This document shows, piece after piece, positions 22,907-34,236 of a DNA stretch of 64,000 nt (position 1 is its first letter; each line of letters starts with the position of its first letter). A program made the translations under genes and the position numbers. The notes below the pieces were generated by a model. That model did no database searches and was not told the DNA's origin. It saw only the letters and a list, made by a program, of their open reading frames with translations. This DNA comes from Budorcas taxicolor (taxonomy: Eukaryota > Chordata > Mammalia > Artiodactyla > Bovidae): contig NC_068928.1 in assembly GCF_023091745.1 (NCBI RefSeq), forward strand, positions 10,806,001 to 10,870,000, in the 5' to 3' direction.

Positions 22907-23534
22907 CCGTTCAGTTCAGTTCAGTCGCTCAGTCGTGTCTGACTCTTTGCGACCCCACGAATCGCAGCACGCCAGGCCTCCCTGTCCATCACCAACTCCC
23001 GGAGTTCACTCAGACTCACATCCATTGAGTCCATGATGCCATCCAGCCATCTCATCCTCTGTCGTCCCCTTCTCCTCCTGCCCCCAATCCCCCCCAGCAT
23101 CAGAGTCTTTTCCAATGAGTCAACTCTTCGCATGAAGTGGCCAAAGTATTGGAGTTTCAGCTTTAGCATCATTCCTTCCAAAGAAATCCCAGGGCTGATC
23201 TCCTTTAGAATGGACTGGTTGGCTCTCCTTGCAGTCCAAGGGATTCTCAAGAGCCTTCTCCAACACCGCACTTCAAAAGCATCAATTCTTCGGTGCTCAG
23301 CCCTCTTCACAGTCCAACTCTCACATCCATACATGACTACTGGAAAAACCATAGCCTTGACTGGACAGATCTTAGTCGGCAAAGTAATGTCTCTGGTTTT
23401 GAATATGCTATCTAGGTTGGTCATAACTTTTCTTCCAAGGAGTAAGCATCTTTTAATTTCATGGCTGCAATCACCATCTGCAGTGATTTTGGAGCCCCCC
23501 CCAAAAAAAGTCTGACACTGTTTCCACTGTTTCC
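22907..23534 (-). mobile_element. BovB LINE 3' end
   Basis: Antisense BovB with the 'gttcagttcagttcag' tail, 5'-truncated in ORF2. Flanked by a perfect 11-bp duplication 'ccacctcactt' (22896-22906 and 23535-23545) in L1 sequence. Confidence 0.95.
22921..23534 (-). pseudogene. BovB ORF2 C-terminal fragment, open
   Basis: An uninterrupted frame of about 200 codons on the minus strand covers the ORF2 C-terminal domain to the normal stop region. It includes MYGCESWTVKRAEHRRIDAF, a WRRLLRIPWTARR block and the basic GGRRRRGRQRMRW stretch. It lacks the endonuclease and RT catalytic parts because of 5' truncation. A short indel near the left-over 5' edge (FFGGGSK) shifts the consensus phase. Confidence 0.85.
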
Positions 23535-23734
23535 CCACCTCACTTAAACTGACTCAAATTCATTTCTTTTTTTGGCTAAGTAATATTCCATTGTATACAT
23601 GTACCACAACTTCATCCATTCATCTGTCAATGGACATCTAGGTTGCTTCCATGTCCTGGCTATTGTAAATAGGGCTGCAGTGAACATTGGGGTACATATG
23701 TCTTCTAGAATTGTCATTTTCTCAGGGTATATAC

Positions 23735-23963
23735 AGGCTTTCCAGGTGGCGCTAGTGGTAAAGAACCCACCTGCCAGTGCAGGAGACCCAAGAGATTCAG
23801 GTTCAATCCCTGGGTCAGGAAGATCCCCTGGAGGAGGACATAGCAGTCCACTCCAGTAATCTTGCCTGGAGAATCCCATGGACAGAGGAGCCTGGTGGGC
23901 TACAGTCTATGGATGGCAAAGAGTTGGACATGACTAAAGCGACCCAGCACATATGCACATATA
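23735..23963 (+). mobile_element. Bov-tA SINE
   Basis: tRNA-like head 'aggctttccaggtggcgct' and Bov-A body ending 'gactaaagcgacccagcac'. Flanked by 'gggtatatac' (23725-23734) and 'gggcatatac' (23964-23973), 9 of 10 identical. Confidence 0.92.
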
Positions 23964-24386
23964 GGGCATATACCTAGAAGTGGAATTACTGGGTCATATG
24001 GTAGTTTTATTCCTAGTTTTTAAAGAGATCTTCATACTGTTCTCCATAGCAGCTGTATCAGTTTACATTCCCACCAACAGTGCAAGAGGGTTCCCTTTTC
24101 TCCACATCCTCTCCAGCATTTATTGTTTGTAGATTTTTTGATGATAGCCATTCTGACTGATATGAGGTGATACATCATTGCAGTATTGATTTACATTTCT
24201 CTAATAGTGATGTTGAACATTTTTTTCATGTGTTTATTAGCCATCAGTATGTCTTCTTTGGAGAAATGTCTGTTTAGGTCTTCTGCCCATTTTTTGATTG
24301 GGTTGTTTGTTTTTCTGATATTGAGCTGCCTGAGCTGCATATATATTTTGGAGATTAATATTAATACTTTGTCAGTTGCTTCATTT

Positions 24387-24766
24387 CCCTTCCCTTTCCT
24401 GAAGATGATTCTGGGGGTTCTGTCTTGCAGGACAGTTCATGCTTTTCATTGGATTTATTCCCATTTCGTCTCCTGACCCTAGAACCGATAACTAGGTCAC
24501 AGCGTAATCTAGCAGGGGAAGTGGGAGACCTGCTGAGGGAGAAAAGGACTACACAGCAAAGTTGCTGTGGGAGTCAGCTGACGGGTAACCTTGGGAGCCA
24601 GGAAAGCATATGGACCGTAGATTGAGTGTCCTGGGAAACAGACTCTGAGGTTGCTAAATCAAAGGACACTGAATAAAGTTGGATGACAGAGCTTATTGAT
24701 AGTGGACCAGTATCCCATGATACAAGATTTAATACTTGTTAAGGATCCAGGGAAATGGTGGATTTT
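24387..24766. other. Unassigned segment
   Basis: A less AT-rich block between two L1 pieces with no recognised gene. Read on the minus strand, 'agagtctgtttcccaggaca' is faintly LTR-like, but this is not enough for a call. Confidence 0.3.
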
Positions 24767-27700
24767 CCATTGTAGTTTAATCCTACATTGACTATAGTTC
24801 CTTGTGCTACACAGTAAATCCTTGTTGCTTATCTCTTTTACATATAGTAGTGTGTACCTGTTAATGCCATATTCCTTATCCCTTTTCCCCCTTTCCTTTT
24901 TGGTAACCATACTGTGCTCAGTCAGTCAGTCATGTCCGACTCTTAGTGACCCCATGGACTGTAGCCCACGAGGCTCCTCTGTCCATGGGATTCTTCAGGC
25001 AAGAATCCTGGAGTGGGTTGCCATTTCCTACACCAGGGTAACTGTAAGTTTGTTTCCTATGTCTGTGAGTCTGTTTCTGTTTTGTATGTAGATTCACTTA
25101 GATTATTTTTTAGATTTCACATTTAAGTGATATCATGGTATTTGACTTTGGCTGACTTATTTCACTAAATATGATATTCTCCATGTCCATTCATGTTGCT
25201 GCAAATGGCAATATTTTATTCTTTTTATGGCTAATAGTCCATGTATACATATTCTTAAGTCAAATATCTGTTGATGGGTATTTGGGTTGCTTCCATATCT
25301 TGGCTATTATAAATAGCGTTGCTATCAACATGGAGGTGCATGTATCTTTTCAAATTTGTGTTTTCATTTTTTCTGGACATGTGCCCAGGAATGGCATTGC
25401 TGGATCATAAGGTAGTTCTATTTTAAGATTTTTGAGGAACCTCCATACTATTTTCCATAGTGGCTGCACCAATTTACATTCCCAAAAACAGTGTACAAGG
25501 GTTCCCTTTTCTCCACATTCTCTCCAACATTTGTTATTTGTACACTTTTTGATGAAAACCATTCTGACAAGTGTGAGGTGATACCTCATTGTTATTTTGA
25601 TTTCATTTTCATTTCTCTGATAATTAGCAATGTTGAGTATCTTTTCTTGTGCTTGTTAGCCCTCTGTATATCTTCTCTGAAAAAAATGTCTATTTAGATT
25701 TTCTGTCCATTTTTTATTGGATTGTTTGTTTCTTTGGTATAAAGTTGTATGAGCTGTTTATGTATTTTTGGATATCAACCAAAATGACATGGCCATGTCA
25801 TTTGCAAATATTTTCTCTCTTAGAGCTGCTTTTGCTGTATCTCATAAATTTTGGAAAGTTGTATTTTCATTTTTATTTCTCTAAAGGTATTTTCTGATTT
25901 TCCCTTTGATATCATCACTGACTCATTGGTTTTTTAGTAGCGTATTGTTAATATTGTTTCGTCTCCTTGTGTTTGTTCTATTCCCATTTTTCTTATTATA
26001 ATTGACTTCTAGTTTCACACTGTTGTGGTTGAAAAAGATGCTTTGTATAATTTCTAGCCTCTTAAATTCATTGAGACTTGTTTTGTGACCTAATATGTGA
26101 TCTATCCTGGAGAACATTCCAGGTGGGCTTGAAAAAAAATGTGTATTCTGTTTTTTTTAATATATATACTGTTCTGTACATATAAATTGTGGTCTGTTGT
26201 GTTGTTTAGGATCTCTGTTGCCTTATTAATTTTCTCTCTGGATGATTTGTCCATTAATGTCAATGGGGTATAAATGTCTCCTACTATTATTGTATTATTT
26301 TCAATTTCTCCCTTTATCTGTTAGTATATGCTTTATATATTTAGTTGTTCCTGTATTGAGTATGTATCTATTAATGAATATAATATCCTCAATTTGTATT
26401 GATTCTTTTATTATTATATAATTCCTTTCTTTGTCTTTTGCTATAGCCTCTGTTTTAAAGTCCATTTTGTCTGACATGGTTTTTTTTTTTTCTTAATCCA
26501 ACCAGCCACCCTGTGTCTTTTGATCAGAGCATTTAGCTCATTGACATTTAAAGAAATTGCCATTTTATTACTTGTTTTCTGCTTGTTTTTGTAGTTCTTA
26601 TCTGTTTACTTCTTTTGTTCTCTTGTGGTTTGATGATTTTCTTTAGTAGTATTTTTGTTTGTTTGTTTTTCTGTATCTATTGTAGGTTTTTGTTTCATGG
26701 TTACCATGAGGTTCATCTATGTTGACCCATTATTATATATACTTGTTTTAAACTGGTAGTCATTTAAGATCAAACATATTCTAAAAAACCTACATTTTGT
26801 GTTTTTGATATCATGTTTTACATCTTCATATGTATCCCTTAATTGTTTATTGTAGTTAAAGTTGCTTTTAAATTTTTTTGTCTTTTAATCCACATACTGG
26901 CTTATTTAAATTGTCTTCAATCCTTACTATGTATTTGCCTTTCCTAGTGGAATTTTCTCTTTTATAGATTCTTACTTCTTTTCCATTTAGAGAAGACCCT
27001 TCAACATTTCTTTTAGAGTAGGCTTGATATTGATGAGTTCTTTTAATTTTTGCTTATCTGAGTTCTTTATCTCTCCATCTACTCTAAATGATAATCTTGC
27101 TGGGTAGAGTATCCTAGGTTGCAAGATTTTCCCTTTCAGTAGGGAATATATCACACCACTCGCTTCTGCTTGAGTTGGCACTGGACATGAGGTTGGACTT
27201 TCTCTCTGCTCACTGGTCATCACTGCCCTCTCAGGGACAGGATCTGAGCCCAGATTGTTGGAGCAGAAGCTCTGAGGGTTGGACTTGAGCTAGCTCTGTT
27301 TCCTTTAAGTGTGGGCTTTCCCCCTCTCCGTGTTTCAGGACCTTTGCCCTAGAGGAAGGGAGTACTGAAGCAAGGGGGGCCCATGCCCATACAGAGGTCC
27401 AGTGTGCTGCCTGGACCTTAGACAGGCAGAGCCCTTAGTAGACAGAGCCCTTAGTCAGATCTGTTCCCTGAATATGGGAACCCCAGAGTAAGTGCCTCAC
27501 CGTGGCATGGAGCAAGTAGAGCCAGAGTGTTTGCTAGGCACATGCTGGGCCATCTGGGGAGGTGGTCATGGAAAACACCACAGCTACTAGGGCAGACCTC
27601 TTGCTCCCCTGCCTTTGGGGCTGGCCAGTGCGTATGTGCTCCTCATGAGCAAAGTCCAGGCTTCTCCAGAATTTCTGTCCATCCAGTGGTCCTCCAACAA

Positions 27701-28022
27701 GCCAAAGGGACTTGTTTCCTTCAAGTAGGACCTCCAGACTGGGATTCCCAGTCTGTGGCTTGACTCACCTGGGCAGGTGTCAGCCCATCCAATCTCCTTT
27801 CTCCTGTGAGTCCCCTCCTAGGGGCACAGATCCAGACTTGATCACAGTTCGTCCATTCCTACCTGACTACCCGTGTATCTTTCTTACAGTCTTGGTTGTA
27901 CAGGGGAACTCCCGCCAGTTTCCAGCTAGTCATCAGTGATAACTGTTCCACATGTAGATGTATTTTTTATGCGTTTGTGTGGAGAGGTGAGCTTTACATC
28001 CTCTTACTCCACCATCTTGATC
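24767..28022 (-). mobile_element. L1 (antisense), rearranged, reaching its 5' UTR
   Basis: From the left: 3' UTR ('cttgtgctacacagtaaatc'), the end of ORF2 ('ggaacctccatactattttc'), then from about 25830 a jump to the long 5' region ('gtcacactgttgtggtt'-like, 'ctatcctggagaacattcc'). It ends in a GC-richer 5' UTR at 27160-28022 ('catcctcttactccaccatc'). Most of ORF1/ORF2 is missing, so there is at least one large internal deletion. A Bov-A monomer interrupts it at 24908-25036. A small duplication 'agacagagcccttag'-type repeat lies near 27425-27455. Confidence 0.75.
24908..25036 (-). mobile_element. Bov-A monomer SINE
   Basis: A single antisense Bov-A unit ('cagtcatgtccgactctta' to 'gttgccatttcctacacca') without a tRNA head. 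Short flanking copies 'ggtaac' at 24902-24907 and 25037-25042 lie within L1 sequence. Confidence 0.85.
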
Positions 28023-28904
28023 TCTTGATCACTTTTTGAATAGCAAGACCTTAGACTAATATTAGACAGTTTCATTACTTGCACCTAAAACTATTTCTAA
28101 TTGAAACAATAACTTGCTAACTTCCGACAATATATTCTGGCTCCCCAGTGTTAAAGAAGAGGATTTAGCTTATTTATAACTACCTGTATTTTCTTTTTCT
28201 CAGCAATGTTCCAGTTATTTCTGAATCTCAGACCTCGTCAGGACATACTGACTTCTTCCTCATCTGTATTCCCTAGGGCATATTCCTGCTACATCCTCCT
28301 TTGCTTTGCTTCATCAATCAGTAACATTTCTCCAGTTGCTTTTTGTCTTCCAGAAATATAAGGCAATTTCTTATTTGTTAATGACTCCTATAGTAGAATA
28401 GTAGCTGTCCCCCAGTATCCTCTTCCTTAGTAATAGAACTCCCAATTTTTAAGTGGATATGTGGCCACCCAGAATACAGTTTACATCTGTCATTCTTCCC
28501 ACAGCTAGCTACAGCCCTGGAATAAATTTTGGTCAAAGGGATATAAATGAAAGTGTTCTTTCACTAAGAAGCATCCTTAAAATGAAGGCACATCCTTCTT
28601 CATCCTTTCCATCTTCCTGTTGGCAGTGTTGTTAAATATTTACTGGCTATAATTCAAGCAGTCATTTTGGACCCTAAGGTGATCTTGGGAATAGAAACAA
28701 GGATGAGCAAAAGATGAGGAGTCTGAGGTCCCTAATACTAGGCTGACCACTTCTGGCCTTCTGGAACATAATAGAGAAATAAACTATCTTATTTAAGACA
28801 CTGTTATTTTAGATTTTTCTGTTATTCAAAATGAACTTAATCCCAAATTACAGAGCTGCTCTAGCCTTCATTGGCTTTATTGTTGTACTTTTAATACCTT
28901 TTTC
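28023..28904 (+). other. Low-repeat DNA, possible ancient repeat at 28380-28840
   Basis: No gene recognised. The run 'gagaaataaactatcttatt' followed by 'aagacactgttattttaga' resembles the end of an ancient, very decayed mammalian interspersed repeat. I do not name its family. Confidence 0.35.
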
Positions 28905-29015
28905 TCCTTTGTTCACATGGTGTGGCATGGGACCTTAGTTCCCCAACCAGGGTTCGAACCCACACTCCTGCATTGGAAGCACAGAGTCTTAACCACTAGA
29001 TTGCCAGGGAAGTCC
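28905..29015 (-). mobile_element. CHR-2-like SINE
   Basis: Antisense tRNA-derived SINE ('gggaccttagttccccaacc', 'tcttaaccactagattgcc'). The flanks 'tttaatacctttttct' (about 28889-28904) and 'tttactacctttttgt' (29016-29031) look like an imperfect duplication. Confidence 0.83.
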
Positions 29016-29498
29016 TTTACTACCTTTTTGTGTTTTAAATTTCTTTGCTATCATTTTAGAGACTATTAAGAAGGGAAAGATTCAACTCATGGGTCTGATC
29101 TTGAATCTGGACTCTAGATCATTCTTTAAGACAATTAGATGTAAGAACAGCGTTGAAATTGCCATGAGGGAATTCAAATAAAAGAAAAAGAATCATCTAC
29201 CCTTTGGCCATCCCACCGCCTCACAAATTCTCTTTCTCTGGTTCCCTTTCCAGGTTTCCAGATTTAATCACAATTTTATACTTTACTTTTTCTATTTATC
29301 ATCAGCATTTTCATAAGCTGTATACTGCTTCTAATAATGATTTTAACTATGTATAGTTTATTAAGTATATGTATCATAATTAATTTAACCCTTCCTCTAT
29401 TTCTGTTTATTAAAATAATTTCTTAGGAGTGGGATTACAAAATCCAAAGATTTGAACATTTCATGGTTATTGAAATGTATTATCAAATTGTAACTCCA

Positions 29499-29637
29499 AG
29501 GGACTTTCCTGGTGGCCTAGTGGTTAAGACTCTACACTTCCAAAGCAGTAGACCTGGGTTGAATCCCTGTTCAGGGAATTAAGACCCAACAAGCTGTGCA
29601 GTGCAGCAAAAAAAAAAAAAAAGAAAGAAAAGGAAAG
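29499..29637 (+). mobile_element. CHR-2-like SINE
   Basis: tRNA-derived head 'gggactttcctggtggcc', short body 'ctgtgcagtgcagc' and an A-rich tail with AAAG units. Flanked by a perfect 14-bp duplication 'aaattgtaactcca' (29485-29498 and 29638-29651). Confidence 0.93.
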
Positions 29638-29731
29638 AAATTGTAACTCCAGTACAGATCGAATTCAGGTAAATGAAGGGGAATGAATTCAGATAGGCTA
29701 AGAGCTGGGGTAATGATGTTGAGATAGTCAT

Positions 29732-30139
29732 GTGTGCCTACCAAGTCACTTCAGTCATGTCTGACTCTTTGTCCCATCTACTCTATGGACTGTAGCCCAC
29801 CAGGCTCCACTGTCCGTGAGATTCTCCAGGCAAGAATACTGGAGTGGGCTGTCATGCCCTCCTCCAGGAGATCTTCCTGACTGAGGGATCAAATCCAAAT
29901 CCTCTACATTGCACGCAGATTCTTTACCACTGAACCACCAGGGAAGCCATCTCTCCCCTCTTCATCACCCTAATGTGCGTGAGACAGCTGGATCCCCTAG
30001 AACTTATCTTGGTAGCTTGCTTAGTCACTAAGTCGTGTCTAACTCTTTTGCAGTCCCATGGACTGTAGCCCACCAGGCTCCTCTGTCCACTGCATTTCCC
30101 AGGCAAGAATACTGGAGTGAGTTGCCATTTCCTTCTGCA
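29732..30139 (-). mobile_element. Composite SINE: Bov-A, 64-bp spacer, Bov-tA
   Basis: A Bov-tA (about 29732-29948, head at the right) and a Bov-A monomer (about 30013-30139), both antisense, are separated by about 64 bases of non-SINE sequence. The whole block is enclosed by one perfect 12-bp duplication 'tgagatagtcat' (29720-29731 and 30140-30151). No separate duplication is visible around either SINE. This suggests that the three parts entered together. Confidence 0.8.
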
Positions 30140-30151
30140 TGAGATAGTCAT

Positions 30152-30914
30152 AATCCATTGAATATTCAGGGACAGTGATTGTAATAGAGTTTGAGTAATG
30201 TGTAGTATTAAGTGTGGATAACTAAGGTCCCATATTGAGATCTGATTGTGGAATGCCAACCTGAAGGGAATTGGGACTTTATTCTGCAGGCAGTGGGAAG
30301 CCTGTGAAGATTCACGAAATGACAATGACAATGAAATTTTATAACAATGTTTGGATGAATTGTAAGGAAGGAGTTGAGAGAGGAAATATGAGGTGAGGAG
30401 GGAATAGGGATATATGGAGACTGCTTTGAAATTATTACAGTATTCCAGAAATGAGAGGAGATGACTGGTCACACAGGAAGTGGAATGAAAACCTGCCAAG
30501 TTAATGGTGATAGATTAGTTGGGCTTGATATGTCTTCTCTCTATTGTTTTTGAAAAGGCTCAAAGAAATTTTAAAATTTCTGTACAGTTTAAAAAAGAAC
30601 AAGTTGGCAATGATAGTGTAAATTTTAAAATGAAAGCCTATGTGTCAAAATAGATTCTTTTTTTAATTGCATCATGATTTGGTTGAACTGGAAGCTGTCA
30701 GTGACACTCTTTTGAACCTTCGAATGTCTAAGAACAGAGGGAATACTGACTGTCCCCCACCATTTGTTTCGTCATCTGCCTCTGCCCCAGGATGAAGGGG
30801 TTGTACTGGTCAGAAAAACAGTCATATCCAAAACACAAAGGAATGACCGCTCCCTAGGAAAGCTAATAGCATTGGGGAAGGAGTGGCTAAAGGAGACTTT
30901 AGCCATAATTCTAT
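30152..30914. other. Unassigned DNA
   Basis: No recognised repeat, RNA or exon. The frame at 30764-30973 runs into L1 sequence and is not a gene. Confidence 0.4.
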
Positions 30915-31435
30915 TGTTTAAAAAATATCTTTTTTATTTTGTATTAGAGTATAGCCAATTAACAATGTTGTGATAGTTTCAGATGGACAGCAAAGGGACT
31001 CAGCCATACATATATGTGTATACAGTCTCCCCCTGTTGATTATCCATTTTGAATATAGCAATGTGTACTTTAAATATAACAATGTATGGCAATGTCCATC
31101 CCAAACCCCCTAGCCCTTCCTCCCATCCTTTCCCCCAGCAACTGTAAGTTTGTTCTCCAAGTCTGTGACTCTGTTTCTGTCTTGTAAACAAGTTCATTTG
31201 TATCATTTCTTTTTAGATTCTGCATATAATGACTGTTATGTGATCTTTCTCCTTCTTTGTCTGACTTACTTCATTCAGTATGACAATGTCTAGGGCCATC
31301 CACGTTGTCGCGCATGGCATTATTTCCTTCTATTTTTATGGCGGATAATATTCCATTGTATGTTTGTACTACGTCTTTATCCATTCCTCTGTCGATGGAC
31401 AGTTAGGTTGCTTCCATGTCTTCCATGTTCTAGCC
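30915..31435 (-). mobile_element. L1 3' end (antisense)
   Basis: A T-rich start, then artiodactyl L1 3' UTR ('gagtatagccaattaacaa', 'ggcaatgtccatcccaaac') and the start of the ORF2 end ('ccattcctctgtcgatgg'). 5'-truncated near 31435. Confidence 0.85.
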
Positions 31436-33660
31436 ATAATACTAATGTTTCCTTTTATACAAAGAGAATCTATTTCAATATCACCCATATAATTAGAAAT
31501 ATTGGGTTAAACAAACCCAGAAATACCTGAGTACATTGTACTACATTTCCTACTAATCTTTAACCTTTATTTACTTTATCACTTAATAAGCTTTTGCTGA
31601 TTTTCTTAGTAGGCTTGAATAGAGTTCTGTTTTCTAACTCATCTTAAATACTTGTCTCAGAGTAGTGTCCTTTTCAAGGTTTGTGTAGAAACTTCAGGAC
31701 TTGAGGCTATTTTACCACAAAAACATCTATTCTGGCTTGTCCTGTCACAGTCACTTCCCTTCAAGTGACCCTCTTTGGAACTGGGCTAAGTAATGAGCTG
31801 TTCTGCCTCAGGTTCCACTTCTTGTTCCTTCCCTCCTTCTTCTTTATGGTCCTATGAGAGTGTCTCCCCACAAGCAGCCTCTGAGCAAAAGAGAGCACTT
31901 CAGGGAAGAGTCAGCTACCCCAGCTATTAGTTTATCATTCAGCATAGAATCACCACTTTAGCAATCAGTAATCTGCCTCTGAGAGAACAATGTTAGAAGT
32001 CTTAATTTAATCCAGAAACTTTTTTTTCTAAAAGGGTCAACATGTCTAGGAGAATAAATGCTGTCTTTAAGCGAAAATCCAATATTTAAGCCCAAAACAT
32101 CATTTCAGAACAAAACTATATATTTTTATTACAATTCACTAAGAAGAGAACAAAATAGAGATGGGTTTAGGTCTAGGTTTGCTAAAAGGAATGTTATGTT
32201 ACGTCGCTTCAGTCGTGTCTGACTCTTTGCAACTTCATGGACTATAGCTTTGCCAGGCTCCTTTGTCCATGGTATTCTCCAGGCCAAGAATACTGGAGTG
32301 GGTTGCCATTTCCTCCTCCAGAGGATCTTCCCGACCCAGGACCTTCTCAAAATACAGATTATATATCAAAACATGTTATTATAGATTACCTTCCTTCAGG
32401 ATCTTTAAAAATAGAATAGACAATCATTCCTCTTGAATGATTTAGCTGCAGACCTGCTTGGAAGCAAGAACTGAAGTAAATGCTCTCCTGCTGTCTCTTT
32501 CAGTTTGTCTAATCTATGATTTCTAACAACTTTTATCCCGAGCCACTGACTTTATCCCAGGTCATCATGGCGTGGCAGAGATGTAGAAATCGATGAGAAG
32601 TAGATGCTGGTAGTGACATCACAAGAACTGAGAAGAAATTATTACAGTACTCTGTCAGTCCACCAGCTGAGCAGTTAGCATAAGCTGGACTGTACAGCAT
32701 AATCCTTCAGTTATTTCTAGAATCTTGATAACTCAATCAATCCATTCTTGAACAAATGAAGGAAAATAGTTACCCCACCCCCAAGGAGATATGATAAGGC
32801 TGTGATTCCAATATGAGCATAATATTGATCAGAACACAATAATGATATTCTTTTCTTCATATTCCTCCATGATGTCCAGTTCTTGTTCAAAGTCCAATAC
32901 ATATGACATTGTTTTTTAAAAAGTGGTTCATGGTGTACATTTATTGGAAATTCTGTAGAATGCATATAACCAGCATGAATCTCCTACTATGAATTAGTTT
33001 TTCAAGAAATGCATCTTTCTTCATTATTCTACAACTTAATTTCTCTCTCTCGTTTTAGTATCATTCTGCCAAGCGACCTCCTGCCTTACACAGCGCCCCA
33101 GTGTCAGGGTGGAAATGGGTAGTGCCTCGTCCTTGTTCATCAGGGTGTGCTCACGTCTGTTGGAGTGTACCACCTCCTGTCTGCCTCCTCTGACTTTGGC
33201 CCAAGTGGTTGTTCCATTGTCTCTCTTCCTGGCTGCAAAGCCTCTCTGGATGTGCTCTCTTTCCCTACTTCCATGTTCCCTCACCATTCTTAGACCGCAG
33301 AAAACTAGGTGGGATGTCTCAGCTCCTGCCCCAGGTCTGTGTTATTCTCAGGTATGGAAAGCATTTTGCTTCTCTCCACACTACACTGAGGCCCAAAGGA
33401 GCCTTCGAGGCTGCCCCTTCCCCACGCGCCAAGGCACAGGTGCTTCCTGGGCGTCCTCGCCATGCTGGGTAAGGACAACTCTGTTATCTTGAAGCCTTCT
33501 TGGGCTCTATCTGGGGATGCACCATGGGTTTCCTCCACTCTTGTTTCCTCACAGCACATTGGATAAATTGGAGAAGGACCTTGAACTCTCTCTTAGGAAC
33601 TCACCAGTGTCTAAACCTGCTTTCCTGATTTCTTTTTTCATCTTCTAGTTCCAGTAAACT
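31436..33660. other. Mostly single-copy-looking DNA
   Basis: Apart from the SINE fragment at 32192-32341, nothing is recognised. A GC-richer stretch at 33050-33560 carries overlapping frames (for example 33109-33492, plus, 127 codons) without a known domain. I do not call it a gene. Confidence 0.4.
32192..32341 (-). mobile_element. Bov-tA/Bov-A SINE fragment
   Basis: Antisense Bov-A body ('cgcttcagtcgtgtctgac' to 'ttgccatttcctcctccag') with only the beginning of the linker to the head ('gatcttcccgacccagga'). The tRNA head is missing. Confidence 0.85.
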
Positions 33661-33671
33661 TTATTTAGTCT

Positions 33672-33870
33672 TGGGCTTCCCTGGTGGCTCAGATGGTAAA
33701 GAATCTGCCTGCAGTGCAGGAGACCCATGATTTGGTCCCCTGGAAAAGGAAATGACAACCCATTCCAGTATTCTTGCCTGCAGAATTCCATGGATAGAGG
33801 AGCCTGGCAGGCTACAGTCCTTGGGGGCACAAAGAGTTTGACTTGACTGAGTGACTAACACTACTACTGC
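33672..33870 (+). mobile_element. Bov-tA SINE
   Basis: tRNA-like head 'gggcttccctggtggctcag' and Bov-A body. The tail is (ACT)n-like 'actaacactactact'. Flanked by a perfect 11-bp duplication 'ttatttagtct' (33661-33671 and 33871-33881). Confidence 0.95.
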
Positions 33871-33881
33871 TTATTTAGTCT

Positions 33882-34177
33882 CAGTGGTATGGGACCTCAG
33901 ATCTTCCAAACTATCCATGCTCGTGAGATTTTTCAGCTTTTGGGTTTGTCATATTTGAAAATGTTTTCTGCTGTAACAGCCCTTCCCCAAGGTAATCGGT
34001 GCTTCACAATATAGCTTTCATTGAAGATATAAATGAACTAGCAGGAATTAGAAACATATCTGTAATATATCAAAATATGGTGCCACTATACTGACTGCTA
34101 TAAAAGAGCTTTAATGACAAGAGGCAATGAGAGCTGGAAGATTTCAGTGCCAGGTAAGAAGTAGAGCGTCTCCCACC

Positions 34178-34236
<59 letters not shown>

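Larger units (their letters stand above)
22813..24386 (-). mobile_element. L1 ORF2 3' region (antisense) hosting two insertions
   Basis: L1 sequence runs at 22813-22906, 23546-23734 and 23974-24386. It contains ORF2-end phrases such as 'tccattcatctgtcaatgg', 'ccaccaacagtgcaagagg' and 'tctgcccattttttgattgg'. It is split by a BovB (22907-23534) and a Bov-tA (23735-23963), each with its own duplication, so the L1 is oldest. Confidence 0.88.

Noticed and set aside
23033..23515. 160-codon plus-strand frame
   Set aside because: It is the antisense shadow of the minus-strand BovB ORF2 C-terminal region. Similar shadows occur in every antisense BovB (for example 53634-54158 and 45540-46139).
27527..27939. 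Coding exons in the GC-richer block
   Set aside because: The block runs into the antisense L1 5' UTR end ('tactccaccatcttgatctc'), so the open frames are within L1 promoter-region sequence.
33109..33492. 127-codon frame as a possible gene
   Set aside because: No recognisable domain, overlapping frames in the other phases and strand, and no splice or promoter evidence strong enough for a CDS call.
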